Assembly (NCBI RefSeq): GCF_900114535.1 | Contig: NZ_FOTK01000002.1 | Span: forward strand, 287,943 to 351,942 | DNA: 64,000 nt | Source: Methylobacterium pseudosasicola | Lineage (GTDB): Bacteria > Pseudomonadota > Alphaproteobacteria > Rhizobiales > Beijerinckiaceae | Direction: 5' to 3' | Part shown: positions 40,209 to 48,405 of the stretch, one piece after another | Position numbering within the stretch: position 1 is the stretch's first letter | Layout: every line of letters starts with the position of its first letter | Notes under the pieces: model-generated | Seen by the model: only the letters and a program-made list of their open reading frames with translations | What the model was told of the DNA's origin: nothing | Databases searched by the model: none | Translations under genes and position numbers: made by a program

Positions 40209-41093
40209 ATGGCCACCACGCCCGCCCCGAGCGCCGTCGTCGAGCTTCTCAAGCCGATCACTTGGTTCGCGCCGATGTGGGCGTTCGCCTGCGGGGTGAT
40301 CTCGTCCGGGCAGCCGGCCCACGGGCAATGGCCGGTGATCGCCGCGGGCGTCGTGCTCGCCGGTCCGCTGGTCTGCGCCACCAGCCAGGCCACCAACGAT
40401 TGGTTCGACCGGCATGTCGATGCGATCAACGAGCCGGGCCGGCCGATTCCCTCCGGGCGCATCCCCGGCCGCTGGGGCCTCTACCTGGCGCTCGGCTGGA
40501 CGCTGCTGTCGCTGCTGGTCGCCGCGGCGCTGGGGCCGTGGATCCTCGGGGCGGCGCTGTTCGGGCTGGTGCTCGCCTGGATCTATTCCGCCCCGCCGTT
40601 GCGTCTCAAAAAGAATGGCTGGTGGGGGAATGCCGCGGTCGGGCTCTGCTACGAGGGCCTGCCCTGGTTCACCGGCGCCGCCGTGATGGCCGCCGCCCTG
40701 CCCGACCGGCGGGTGCTGCTCGTCGCCCTGCTCTATTCCATCGGCGCCCACGGGATCATGACGCTGAACGACTTCAAATCCGTGGAGGGCGACCGGCGCA
40801 TGGGGCTCCTGTCCCTGCCGGTGCAGATGGGCTCCGACCGGGCCGCCCGCTTCGCCTGCCTGGTCATGGCCGTGCCGCAGGTGGTGGTGATCGGGCTGCT
40901 GCTCGCCTGGGAGCGCCAGGGCCACGCCGCCCTGGTGGCGGCCCTGCTCGCCGGCCAGCTCGCCCTGATGGTCCGGTTCCTCAAGAGCCCGCGCGAACGG
41001 GCAGCCTGGTACAACGGCACCGGCACGACCCTCTACGTGCTCGGCATGCTGGTCGCCGCCTTCGCGCTGCGGCCCCTTGTGGGGGGAGCGTGA
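40209..41093 (+). CDS. bchG: Chlorophyll/bacteriochlorophyll a synthase
   Basis: A 294-residue UbiA-type prenyltransferase that esterifies bacteriochlorophyllide a with geranylgeranyl diphosphate. The first Asp-rich motif NDWFDRHVDAINEPGRPIPSG (about residues 63-83, longer context omitted) and the second, DFKSVEGDRRMG, near 188 are both intact. About nine membrane segments are visible. There is no good ribosome site before ATG 40209, and the predicted promoter is very close, so leaderless translation is possible. The stop overlaps the bch2 start (TGATG). Confidence 0.97.
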   Translation: MATTPAPSAVVELLKPITWFAPMWAFACGVISSGQPAHGQWPVIAAGVVLAGPLVCATSQATNDWFDRHVDAINEPGRPIPSGRIPGRWGLYLALGWTLLSLLVAAALGPWILGAALFGLVLAWIYSAPPLRLKKNGWWGNAAVGLCYEGLPWFTGAAVMAAALPDRRVLLVALLYSIGAHGIMTLNDFKSVEGDRRMGLLSLPVQMGSDRAARFACLVMAVPQVVVIGLLLAWERQGHAALVAALLAGQLALMVRFLKSPRERAAWYNGTGTTLYVLGMLVAAFALRPLVGGA

Positions 41094-42793
41094 TGACGCC
41101 TTCGGATGCGATCGGGGCTTCCGCCCGGAGTCCGGATGAGTCGCGGGTCCCCTCTCCCGTGCGGGAGAGGGACAGGGTGAGGGACCAGGTTTTTCCGGAG
41201 AGGTCGCATCCCTCACCCCAACCCTCTCCCGCACGGGAGAGGGGGCACGTCGCGGTTTCGGCGCTCGATGAGGGCACCGGGCCGACCTACGTGCCTCTCC
41301 CTCCCCCCTCTGCGGGGGAGGGTGGGCCTCGCGTCAGCGAGGGTCGGGAGAGGGGAGCCCGGCTTCCGAAAGAGGCTGAGCAGATGTGCGGGCCGAAGCT
41401 TCTTTCTGCACCGTTGCTCCCCTCTCCCCCCCTGCTTCGCAGGGTACCCTCCCCCGCAGAGGGGGGAGGGAGAAGCGGCGCGGATGCCGCTGGCCTCGGC
41501 TGGCCCCAGATCGTACGCCTCGGCTTGGTCCAGACCGCTTTGGGCAGCGTCGTCGTCCTGATGACCGCCACCCTCAACCGGGTGATGGTGGTGGAGCTGA
41601 CGCTCCCCGCCCTGGTACCGGGGTTCCTGGTCGCCCTGCATTATGCCGCGCAGGTGCTGCGCCCGCGCTGGGGCTACGGCTCGGACCGGAGCGGGACGCG
41701 CACGCCCTGGATCGTCGGCGGCATGGCCGCCCTCTGCGTGGGCGGCTTCGGGGCGGCCTGCGGCACGGCGCTCGCCGCCACCGACCTCGCGCTCGGCCTC
41801 GCGCTGGCCGCCCTGTCGTTCCTGTGCGTCGGGATTGGCGCCGGGGCGGCCGGGACCTCGCTGCTGGTGCTGCTCTCGGGGGGCGTCGCCCCGGCCCGGC
41901 GCGGGGCGGCCGCCACCATCGTCTGGGTGATGATGATCCTGGGCTTCGCCCTGACAGCGCCGCTCGCCGGGCACTTTTTGGATCCGTTCTCGGGCCTGCG
42001 CCTCGTCGCGGTCTCCGGCACGGTCTCGGCCATCGCCTTCACGGTCGCCGTGCTGGCCCTGGCCGGCGTCGAGCGGCGCCTGCCCGCCCGGGCGCCCGAG
42101 CCCGAAGCGGCCAAAAAACCGTTCTTCACGGTGCTGGCCCATGTGCTCGCCGATCCCGTGGCCCGGACCTTCACGATCTTCGTGTTCGTCTCGATGCTGG
42201 CCTACAGCGCTCAGGAGTTGATCCTGGAGCCCTATGCCGGGCTGGTCTTCGCCATGAGCCCGGGGGCCACCACCAAACTCGCCGGGCTCCAGCACGGCGG
42301 CGTGCTCGCCGGGATGCTGCTGGTGGCCGGCGTGACGCTCGCGGCGCGGGGCACCCCCCTCGCCTCCCTCCGGCTCTGGATCGCGCTGGGCTGCGCCGGC
42401 TCGGCCGCCGCCCTGTTCGCGCTGGCCGGCGACCTCCTGCCCCTGCGGCCGGTGGTGTTCGCCTTGGGCGTCGCTAACGGCGCATACGCCGTCGCCGCCA
42501 TCGGCTCGATGATGGCGCTCGCCGGACGCGGCGACGCACGGGAGCGCGGCACCCGCATGGGCGTCTGGGGCGCGGCCCAGGGCATCGCCTTCGGGGCCGG
42601 CGGTTTTCTCGGCGCCGCCGCCGTGGATGCGGTCCGGCTGATCACGGCCGAGCCGGTCCAGGCCTACGCCGCCGTCTTCGCCGCCGAGGGGGGGCTGTTC
42701 CTCGTCGCGGCGGTGCTGGCCCTGCGGCTCGAGCCCGTCCGGGCTCGCGCACGGGGTGCTGGCTCGCTCAATCCCATCCTCGGCGCGAGGTGA
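41093..42793 (+). CDS. PucC-family protein (BCH2, bchG-linked) with repeat-encoded N-terminus
   Basis: A 566-residue 12-helix PucC-family MFS protein; relatives beside bchG are labelled BCH2 or bacteriochlorophyll synthase 44.5-kDa chain and are about 430-450 residues. The normal start region (GWPQIVRLGLVQTALGSVVV) appears only at about residue 135. The upstream 130 codons run in frame through two palindromic elements: family A (residues 19-51) and family B (68-127). ATG 41093 overlaps the bchG stop and follows GGGGGGAG; the only other in-frame ATG is 41384, inside the family B element. So translation must pass through repeat sequence. It is probably involved in antenna assembly or pigment handling. 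Confidence 0.88.
   Translation: MTPSDAIGASARSPDESRVPSPVRERDRVRDQVFPERSHPSPQPSPARERGHVAVSALDEGTGPTYVPLPPPSAGEGGPRVSEGRERGARLPKEAEQMCGPKLLSAPLLPSPPLLRRVPSPAEGGGRSGADAAGLGWPQIVRLGLVQTALGSVVVLMTATLNRVMVVELTLPALVPGFLVALHYAAQVLRPRWGYGSDRSGTRTPWIVGGMAALCVGGFGAACGTALAATDLALGLALAALSFLCVGIGAGAAGTSLLVLLSGGVAPARRGAAATIVWVMMILGFALTAPLAGHFLDPFSGLRLVAVSGTVSAIAFTVAVLALAGVERRLPARAPEPEAAKKPFFTVLAHVLADPVARTFTIFVFVSMLAYSAQELILEPYAGLVFAMSPGATTKLAGLQHGGVLAGMLLVAGVTLAARGTPLASLRLWIALGCAGSAAALFALAGDLLPLRPVVFALGVANGAYAVAAIGSMMALAGRGDARERGTRMGVWGAAQGIAFGAGGFLGAAAVDAVRLITAEPVQAYAAVFAAEGGLFLVAAVLALRLEPVRARARGAGSLNPILGAR
41149..41245. repeat. Palindromic repeat family A inside the bch2 5' end
   Basis: A copy nearly identical in its arms to 4674-4769. 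Here it is translated in frame as SPVRERDRVRD...PSPARERG (residues 19-51 of the PucC-family protein). Confidence 0.88.
41294..41473. repeat. Palindromic repeat family B inside the bch2 5' end
   Basis: About 180 bp. It is the second copy of the bchD-associated element, in opposite orientation relative to its host gene. The ends encode LPPPSAGEG and PSPAEGGG, as in BchD, because the termini are inverted copies; the middle reads differently. Confidence 0.9.
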
Positions 42794-42797
42794 CGCG

Positions 42798-44012
42798 ATG
42801 GCTCGGTTGGTTGATGGCGCTCCCTACGATGTCGTCGTGGTCGGCGGCGGTCCCGCGGGGGCCACCGCGGCCACCGAGTTGGCCCGGGCCGGGCACGCGG
42901 TGCTGCTCCTCGACAAGCCCGGGCGGATCAAGCCCTGCGGCGGCGCGATCCCGCCCCGGCTGATCCGCGACTTCGCGATTCCCGATTCTCTGCTGGTCGC
43001 CAAGATCCGCTCCGCCCGGATGGTGGCGCCGAGCGGCAAGGCCGTGGACATGCCGGTGGGCGAGGGCTTCGTCGGCATGGTCGACCGCCAGCATTTCGAC
43101 CCGTGGCTGCGCGCCCGGGCTCAGCAGGCCGGCGCTGACCTGCGCGAGGCGGCCTACGACAAGATCAGCCGGCCGGATTACGGGCTGCCGCTGGTGCATT
43201 TCACCACCGGCAAGGGCGAGGCGCAGGCGCGCCACGCGGTCCGGGCGCGGCTGGTGATCGGCGCCGACGGGGCCTGCTCGCCCGTGGGCCGGGCCGAGGT
43301 GCCGGGCCACGACAGGATGAAACAGGTCTTCGCCTATCACGAGATCGTCCGGGTGCCGGCCCCCGATGCGCCGGGCGGCGACGCCGTCGAAGCGACCCGC
43401 TGCGACGTCTATTATCAGGGCCGGCACTCGCCGGATTTCTACAGCTGGATCTTCCCACACGGCGACACCGCCAGCATCGGCACCGGCAGCGCGAGAAAAG
43501 GCTTCTCCCTGCGCTCCTCGATCCGGGCGCTGCGGGTCGCCACCGGCCTCGACGGCGCCGAGACGATCCGCCGGGAGGGCGCGCCCCTGCCGCTGAAGCC
43601 GCTCAAGCGCTGGGACAACGGCCGCGACGTGCTGCTCACGGGTGACGCCGCCGGCGTCGTCGCCCCGGCCTCCGGCGAGGGCATCTACTACGCGATGCTG
43701 GGCGGCCAGCTCTCGGCCGAGGCCGCCAAGAGCTTCCTGGCCACCGGCGATGTCCGGGTGCTCGCGCTGGCCCGCCGCCGCTTCATGAAGCTGCACGGCC
43801 GCGTGTTCTGGATCCTCGGGATGATGCAGTGGGTCTGGTACCGCAGCGACGGCCTGCGCGAGCGGTTCGTCTCGATCTGCCGGGACAAGGACGTCCAGCA
43901 GCTCACCTGGGACAGCTACATGAACAAGGAGCTGGTCCGCGCGAAACCCGCCGCCCACGCGCGGATCTTCTTCAAGGACCTCGCCCACCTGTTCCGCTGG
44001 GTCTCCCCGTGA
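42798..44012 (+). CDS. bchP: Geranylgeranyl bacteriochlorophyll reductase
   Basis: A 404-residue FAD-dependent reductase that saturates three double bonds of the geranylgeranyl tail to give phytyl. The dinucleotide motif GGGPAGATAATELARAG is at about residues 17-33, the CGGAIPPRLI segment near 49, and GDAAGVVAPASGEGIYYAM near 283 is the GG-reductase signature. The start is the ATG at 42798. The stop overlaps the tspO GTG (GTGA). The order bchG-bch2-bchP is standard. Confidence 0.97.
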   Translation: MARLVDGAPYDVVVVGGGPAGATAATELARAGHAVLLLDKPGRIKPCGGAIPPRLIRDFAIPDSLLVAKIRSARMVAPSGKAVDMPVGEGFVGMVDRQHFDPWLRARAQQAGADLREAAYDKISRPDYGLPLVHFTTGKGEAQARHAVRARLVIGADGACSPVGRAEVPGHDRMKQVFAYHEIVRVPAPDAPGGDAVEATRCDVYYQGRHSPDFYSWIFPHGDTASIGTGSARKGFSLRSSIRALRVATGLDGAETIRREGAPLPLKPLKRWDNGRDVLLTGDAAGVVAPASGEGIYYAMLGGQLSAEAAKSFLATGDVRVLALARRRFMKLHGRVFWILGMMQWVWYRSDGLRERFVSICRDKDVQQLTWDSYMNKELVRAKPAAHARIFFKDLAHLFRWVSP

Positions 44013-44509
44013 CTCTTTTGGGCGCCGAGGGCTGGGGGCCGCCCGCCGTGGCGGCCGTGGCGGCGATCCTGGTGGCCGTGGCCGGCGGCATCGCGACCCG
44101 GACGGATGCCTGGTACCGGCGCCTGCGCGTCCCGGCCTGGAAGCCGCCGGACTGGGCGTTCGGGCCGGTCTGGACCGTGATCTTCCTGCTCACCGCCACC
44201 GCCGGGGTGATCGCCTGGAACGGCGATCCCGATCCCGCCGCCCGGACCCGGCTACTCGCCGCCTACGCGGTCAATGGCGGGCTCAACATCGCCTGGAGCG
44301 TGCTGTTCTTCCGGTTCCGCCGGCCGGACTGGGCGCTCGCCGAGGTTGCCGCCCTGTGGCTGTCGATCGCCGTGCTGGTGCTGGTCACCGTCCGGGTCTC
44401 GACGGCGGCCGGGCTGATGAACCTGCCGTATCTCGCCTGGGTCAGCGTCGCCGCCTGCCTGAACCTGCGGATCGTGCGCCTCAACGCGCCGTTCCGGGGG
44501 CTCGCCTGA
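44009..44509 (+). CDS. tspO: TspO/MBR family tryptophan-rich sensory protein
   Basis: A 166-residue five-helix membrane protein. The core signature WYRRLRVPAWKPPDWAFGPV (about residues 36-55) and the WSVLFFRFRRPDWALAEV segment (about 96-113) are typical. TspO binds porphyrins and modulates photosynthesis gene expression via the AppA/PpsR or AerR route in Rhodobacter. The start is GTG at 44009 overlapping the bchP stop. Its place in the pigment operon supports a role in tetrapyrrole sensing or export. Confidence 0.92.
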   Translation: MTLLGAEGWGPPAVAAVAAILVAVAGGIATRTDAWYRRLRVPAWKPPDWAFGPVWTVIFLLTATAGVIAWNGDPDPAARTRLLAAYAVNGGLNIAWSVLFFRFRRPDWALAEVAALWLSIAVLVLVTVRVSTAAGLMNLPYLAWVSVAACLNLRIVRLNAPFRGLA

Positions 44510-44859
44510 TGGAGGCCCTGTTCGCCACGGGGTTCGCGTCTGGCCGGATCGTCGACGCGATCCTGGCCCTGGTCGCGGCCGAGGCGCTTCTGCTCGCCTG
44601 GCTGGCCGGGCGATGGGGTATGGCCCGGGCGCCGCTCCTGGCCAATCTCGCCTCGGGCGCGGCCCTGATGCTGGCGCTGCGCGCCGCCCTGGTCGGGTCC
44701 GGCTGGGCGGTCGTCGCAGGCTGGATGCTCGCCGGCCTCGCCGCCCATCTGGTGGACCTGACGTTGCGCCTGCGCACCAGTTGGACGCAACGCCGCAGCC
44801 TGCCGCCGGCCGGAACAACGCCGCAAACGGACGCGTTCACGCGCGGTATGAGCTTGTAA
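44509..44859 (+). CDS. Small membrane protein, last gene of the bchG operon
   Basis: A 116-residue protein with three predicted membrane segments (ILALVAAEALLLAWLAG near 18, APLLANLASGAALMLAL near 42, VVAGWMLAGLAAHLVDL near 66) and a charged Thr-rich tail. The ATG overlaps the tspO stop (TGATG), so it is translationally coupled to the bchP-tspO unit. No family was recognised. Coupling suggests a function in pigment or membrane physiology. Confidence 0.78.
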   Translation: MEALFATGFASGRIVDAILALVAAEALLLAWLAGRWGMARAPLLANLASGAALMLALRAALVGSGWAVVAGWMLAGLAAHLVDLTLRLRTSWTQRRSLPPAGTTPQTDAFTRGMSL

Positions 44860-44890
44860 CGATTATAAATCGGACCCGGGAGATGTGGTC

Positions 44891-46525
44891 ATGCAGCTTA
44901 GAGCATCATCCCGAAAGGTAGTTTCCGGATTTCGGAAAAAGATGATGCCGGCTCAACACTTGAGCGCATCGTCCGCCTCGATGCTGGCGGGCCTCCTCCT
45001 CCTAGCGGTCCCGGCCCACGCGCAGGACAGCACCGACCCGGTGGAGCGCGGCAAATACCTCGTGACCATGGGCGATTGCGCCGCCTGCCACACCGCCCCG
45101 GGCGGAAAGTTCTTGGCCGGCAATTACGCGCTCAACATGCCGTTCGGGGTGATCATGACCCCCAACCTCACCCCCGACAAGGAAACCGGTCTCGGCGATT
45201 ACTCTTACGCCGACTTCGAGAAGTCCTTCCGGCAGGGCTATAGCAAGCATGTCGGGTATCTCTACCCGGCCTTCCCGTTCGGCTGGTACACCAAGGTCAC
45301 CGACGAGGACACGCAGGCGATTTGGGCCTATCTGCAATCGCTCCCGCCGGTGAACGAGAAGCGCAAAGAGAGCCAGATCCCGTTCCCGTTCAACGTCCGC
45401 ACCGCGCTGGTGACGTGGCGGACGGCGTTCTTCACCGAGGAGCGCTTCAAGCCCGATCCGAATGCGAGCGCCGAGGTGAACCGCGGCGGCTATTTGGTCG
45501 AGGGGCTCGGCCACTGCGCCATGTGCCACAACGAGAACAAGCTCGTCGGCAATTCGAGCTTCGCCGGCCGCTTCGGCGGCGGCGTCATCGACGGCTGGTA
45601 CGCCCCCAACATCACGCCGGACGGCCACCAGGGCATCGGCGCCTGGACCGACGAGCAGGTGGTGACCTACCTCAAGACCGGCACCGCGCCCGGCGACCGC
45701 CCCGGTGTCGCCGCCGGCCCGATGCGCCAGACCATCATGGAATCCCTCTCCAAGGTGAAGGAGGAGGACCTGAAGGCGATGGTCGCCTACCTGCGCACGG
45801 TCCCGGCCAAGCAGACCTACAAGGCCAAGGACCTCGCGGCCTTCGACAAGCCGGATGCGCCCGGCGCCTCCACCTACCTGACCTACTGCTCCTCCTGCCA
45901 CCAGCCCGACGGCAAGGGCATCGAGGGCGCAGTGCCGGCGCTCGCCGGCAACACCTCGGTGATGTCCGAAGGCCCCGAGACCATCCTGCGGGTGATCTAT
46001 GGCGGCCTGGGCGCACAGAGCGGTCTCGCCCCGATGGTGGCGATCGGCCAGCAGATGACCGATGTCGAGGTGAAGAACGTCACCGACTACATCCGCAATT
46101 CCTGGGGCAACAAGGCGCCCCCGGTGACCGGCGACAAGGCCTCCGAGGCTCGCGCTGCCACCAAGACCATGCTGGCAGGCACCGCCCCCTGCGCCGAGAT
46201 CGAGCAGGACAAGCTCAAGGCCGCCTTCGACAAAGTCGGGGTCGCGGCGACGCTGACCGGCCTGAAGCAGCAGGATTTCGTGCCGACGCTGAACCGGGTG
46301 GTGCCGCAGATCAAGGCGGCCGACACCGGCGCCTCCGACGACGACGTGGTCAACGCGCTGACCACCGCCTTCTGCAAGGTCGGCCGCGACGACCCGCAAT
46401 ACGCCAACCCGAGCTGGCCCGCAGTGATCGGCTCCTTCGCCAACGTCGCCTACAGCCAGGTGAAGAACCCGGAGAAGCAGGCCGCGAACGTCCCCAGCGC
46501 GACCACGCCGCCGGTGAAGAACTAA
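44891..46525 (+). CDS. Tri-haem cytochrome c (alcohol dehydrogenase cytochrome subunit type)
   Basis: A 544-residue exported protein with three haem sites: CAACH at about residue 63, CAMCH at about 209 and CSSCH at about 333. The arrangement matches the AdhB-type subunit of membrane dehydrogenases. A C-terminal extension of about 110 residues (from ASEARAATKTML) follows the third domain. The signal peptide core is MLAGLLLLAVPAHA. ATG 44891 follows GGGAG by nine bases; alternative ATGs at 44942/44945 directly precede the signal peptide. The start region overlaps a palindromic repeat (44903-44948), so the true start is uncertain. No dehydrogenase subunit adjoins it. Confidence 0.88.
   Translation: MQLRASSRKVVSGFRKKMMPAQHLSASSASMLAGLLLLAVPAHAQDSTDPVERGKYLVTMGDCAACHTAPGGKFLAGNYALNMPFGVIMTPNLTPDKETGLGDYSYADFEKSFRQGYSKHVGYLYPAFPFGWYTKVTDEDTQAIWAYLQSLPPVNEKRKESQIPFPFNVRTALVTWRTAFFTEERFKPDPNASAEVNRGGYLVEGLGHCAMCHNENKLVGNSSFAGRFGGGVIDGWYAPNITPDGHQGIGAWTDEQVVTYLKTGTAPGDRPGVAAGPMRQTIMESLSKVKEEDLKAMVAYLRTVPAKQTYKAKDLAAFDKPDAPGASTYLTYCSSCHQPDGKGIEGAVPALAGNTSVMSEGPETILRVIYGGLGAQSGLAPMVAIGQQMTDVEVKNVTDYIRNSWGNKAPPVTGDKASEARAATKTMLAGTAPCAEIEQDKLKAAFDKVGVAATLTGLKQQDFVPTLNRVVPQIKAADTGASDDDVVNALTTAFCKVGRDDPQYANPSWPAVIGSFANVAYSQVKNPEKQAANVPSATTPPVKN
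44903..44948. repeat. Short palindrome in the cytochrome c gene start
   Basis: A 46-bp imperfect inverted repeat with arms GCATCATCCCGAAA and TTTCGG...GATGATGC. It looks like the short Rhizobiales intergenic palindrome of the form GCATCATCCCGAAA-N-TTTCGG. It lies within the 5' end of the reading frame and includes the alternative start codons. Confidence 0.7.
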
Positions 46526-46543
46526 GGGGTTCTGGGTTTAACT

Positions 46544-46682
46544 CCGTCATTCCGGGGCCGCGTAGCGGAGCCCGGAATCCATAACCACCGCGTCTTACGG
46601 ACGGGTCGGAACGCGACCGCTCAAGTCCGCAACAGTCGCGGCTATGGATCCCGGGTTCGCCTGCGGCGCCCCGGGATGACGG
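46544..46682. repeat. Palindromic repeat family D
   Basis: About 139 bp just after the cytochrome c gene. Arms are CCGTCATTCCGGGGCCGCGT and GGCGCCCCGGGATGACGGGG. It may terminate the cytochrome transcript. The rest of the gap to higA (46683-46805) has no convincing gene. Confidence 0.85.
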
Positions 46683-46805
46683 GGTGGGTGGCGCCCCGCA
46701 TCGCGGATGACTTCCCCAACATGTCGGAGGGCGAACGACGCCGCCTCGGCCACCTCCAGCCGGTGCTTCCCGTACGTCCCATCGCGCCAGGCGTGAAAGA
46801 GGCGC

Positions 46806-47090
46806 TCAGGCCGGTTCGTAGCGCCGCACTTTCGAAAGGTCCGTCTCGGCCTCTGCCCGCGAGAGGTCGTGCGCGGTCTGAAGGTTGAGCCAGAACTGGG
46901 GCGTCGTCCCGAACCGGGTGCTCAAGCGCAGCGCGGTATCCGCGGTCACGCCGCGGCGTTCGCGGACGATCTCGCTGAGCCTGTTGGGCGGGACATCGAT
47001 CTCGGCGGCGAGGCGATTGGCGCTCAGCCCGAGCGGCGCCATGAACTCCTCGCGTAGAACCTCACCGGGGTGCGTGCGCAGGCGGGGCAT
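46806..47090 (-). CDS. higA: HigA-type antitoxin (XRE/HTH)
   Basis: A 94-residue antitoxin with the HigA start HPGEVLREEFMAPLGLSANRLA and a helix-turn-helix (VPPNRLSEIVRERRGVTADTALRLS). The ending FWLNLQTAHDLSRAE is typical of the VapI/HigA family. It lies 4 bases downstream of the toxin gene, the reverse of the usual antitoxin-first order but standard for higBA. It should neutralise HigB and repress the operon through the palindrome at 47392-47406. Confidence 0.93.
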   Translation of the reverse strand: MPRLRTHPGEVLREEFMAPLGLSANRLAAEIDVPPNRLSEIVRERRGVTADTALRLSTRFGTTPQFWLNLQTAHDLSRAEAETDLSKVRRYEPA

Positions 47091-47094
47091 GGTG

Positions 47095-47382
47095 TTATCC
47101 CTTGTGGTAATCCACGATCTCGACGGTCTCGGGTCCGGCGTCGCCCCACGTGAAGCAGATGCGCCACTGGTCGTTGATGCGGATGCTCCACTGTCCGTCG
47201 CGGTCCCCGCTCAGCTTCTCGAGCTGATTGCCGGGCGGGGAACGCAGGTCGCCCAACGCGGCGGCGGCGTCGATCATGTCGAGCTTGCGCACAGCGACGG
47301 CCTTGAAGGCGCGCCACCGCCGGTGACAGGTATCGTGGAGGTGGAGCGCCTCCGTATCCTTGTCCGCGAAACTCTGGATCAT
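47095..47382 (-). CDS. higB: HigB/RelE-type toxin
   Basis: A 95-residue RelE-superfamily toxin, probably a ribosome-dependent mRNA interferase. Family segments are MIQSFADKDTEALHLHD, KLDMIDAAAALGDLRSPPGN and the C-terminal WSIRINDQWRICFTWGD. The Arg and His residues expected for catalysis are present (R in SIRINDQWRICF). Toxin first, antitoxin 4 bases later, is the higBA arrangement. Confidence 0.92.
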   Translation of the reverse strand: MIQSFADKDTEALHLHDTCHRRWRAFKAVAVRKLDMIDAAAALGDLRSPPGNQLEKLSGDRDGQWSIRINDQWRICFTWGDAGPETVEIVDYHKG

Positions 47383-47391
47383 CGCCGTGTA

Positions 47392-47406
47392 TTACGTTGT
47401 ACGTAA
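47392..47406. promoter_or_regulatory. Palindromic operator upstream of higBA
   Basis: TTACGT-TGT-ACGTAA, a perfect inverted repeat with 6-bp arms, 10 bases upstream of the higB ATG. It is a good candidate HigA binding site for autoregulation. The flank is AT-rich compared with the surroundings. Confidence 0.6.
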
Positions 47407-47631
47407 CACATATCAGAGATGGCAGAGAGGGGCAACGGCACCGGCCTCCGTTTCGCTCGCACGACCCGCGTAAGGCACGCGCAGCCGAAAATCCTGCGGC
47501 AGGATATCCCTGGCCGCATACGCCAATCTCTCGCCAGGGCGACGGCCGAGAAGGCGGCGCGAGGCAGGAGAAAAGTTACCGCGAGAAGTCCTCAACGAAT
47601 CCAGGTTGTCGCGGACGCTCCAGCCTCCACG

Positions 47632-47772
47632 CCGTCATCCCGGGGCGCCGCAGGCGATCCCGGGATTTAGAGCCGCCGAGTGATGTGCATCGGTCGGAAC
47701 GCTGCGGCTGAGAGGCCTGCAACCGCAGCGGCTCTGGATTCCGGGCTCCGCTGCGCGGCCCCGGAATGACGG
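47632..47772. repeat. Palindromic repeat family D
   Basis: About 141 bp between higB and the GIY-YIG gene, with arms CCGTCATCCCGGGGCGCCGC and GCGCGGCCCCGGAATGACGG. Nothing else is recognised in 47407-47631. Confidence 0.85.
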
Positions 47773-47795
47773 GGTGGGTTGGACGAAAGGTGGCA

Positions 47796-48095
47796 CTACG
47801 ACCCGGTCCATCCGGCGAGTGTGCCGTACAGGTCCGACCAATCCGGATCCATCTCCTCGATCAGCCGGATTTTCCAATCCCGGCTCCATTTTTTCAGCGC
47901 CTTCTCCCGCTCGATCGCCTCGATGATGCGGTCGTAGGCCTCGTACCAGACGAGCCGCGTCACGCCGTAGGGTGCCGTGAAGCCGGGGCTGTGTCGGCTC
48001 CGGTGCGCGTAGACCCGGCGGGCGAGGTTGTTGGTCACGCCGATATACAGCGTGCCGTGCAGACCACTGGCGAGCAAGTAGACGCGGAAGGCCAT
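47796..48095 (-). CDS. GIY-YIG nuclease superfamily protein (UPF0213/YhbQ-like)
   Basis: A 99-residue stand-alone GIY-YIG domain. The signature is VYLLASGLHGTLYIGVTNNLARRVYAHR (Tyr5 and the YIG at about 16-18), with the catalytic Arg following and the Glu in EAIEREKALKKW near 60. Such single-domain proteins are common, often in several copies, and of unclear function. The start is the ATG at 48095; an upstream ATG at 48152 would add 19 residues. It is flanked on both sides by family D repeats. Confidence 0.88.
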   Translation of the reverse strand: MAFRVYLLASGLHGTLYIGVTNNLARRVYAHRSRHSPGFTAPYGVTRLVWYEAYDRIIEAIEREKALKKWSRDWKIRLIEEMDPDWSDLYGTLAGWTGS

Positions 48096-48168
48096 GGCGC
48101 GGCCGAGCTTCGAAGACGGATCGATCAGACGAGATCGCCCATTTTCTCGCAAGCCTGAATGACATCCA

Positions 48169-48310
48169 CCCCGTCATTCCGGGGCGCCGCAGGCGAGCCC
48201 GGACTCCAGAACCTCCACAATCGCAGGATCGAGCAGCCGCACTCCAAACTCTTTCGGACGCCGCGGCGGATCTGGATTCCGGGCTCCGCTGCGCGGCCCC
48301 GGAATGACGG
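48169..48310. repeat. Palindromic repeat family D
   Basis: About 142 bp with arms GTCATTCCGGGGCGCCGCAG and GCGCGGCCCCGGAATGACGG. With 47632-47772 it brackets the GIY-YIG gene in the manner of a duplicated flank, although no target-site duplication is evident. Confidence 0.85.
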
Positions 48311-48405
48311 AGAGGGCGGCACGAGCCGCCCCCTCCCCGCGGGAACGGACAAGGCCGCGCTTCGTTTGAGCCGGGATCCCTCAGGCTCTGAGCCCCGGAG
48401 TGCCC

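Noticed and set aside
40110..41234. 374-codon minus-strand ORF opposite bchG
   Set aside because: Gln/Gly/Arg-rich antisense shadow of bchG with no homology.
46676..46888. Plus-strand 70-codon ORF antisense to higA
   Set aside because: It starts in a repeat and runs antisense into higA; no supporting signals.
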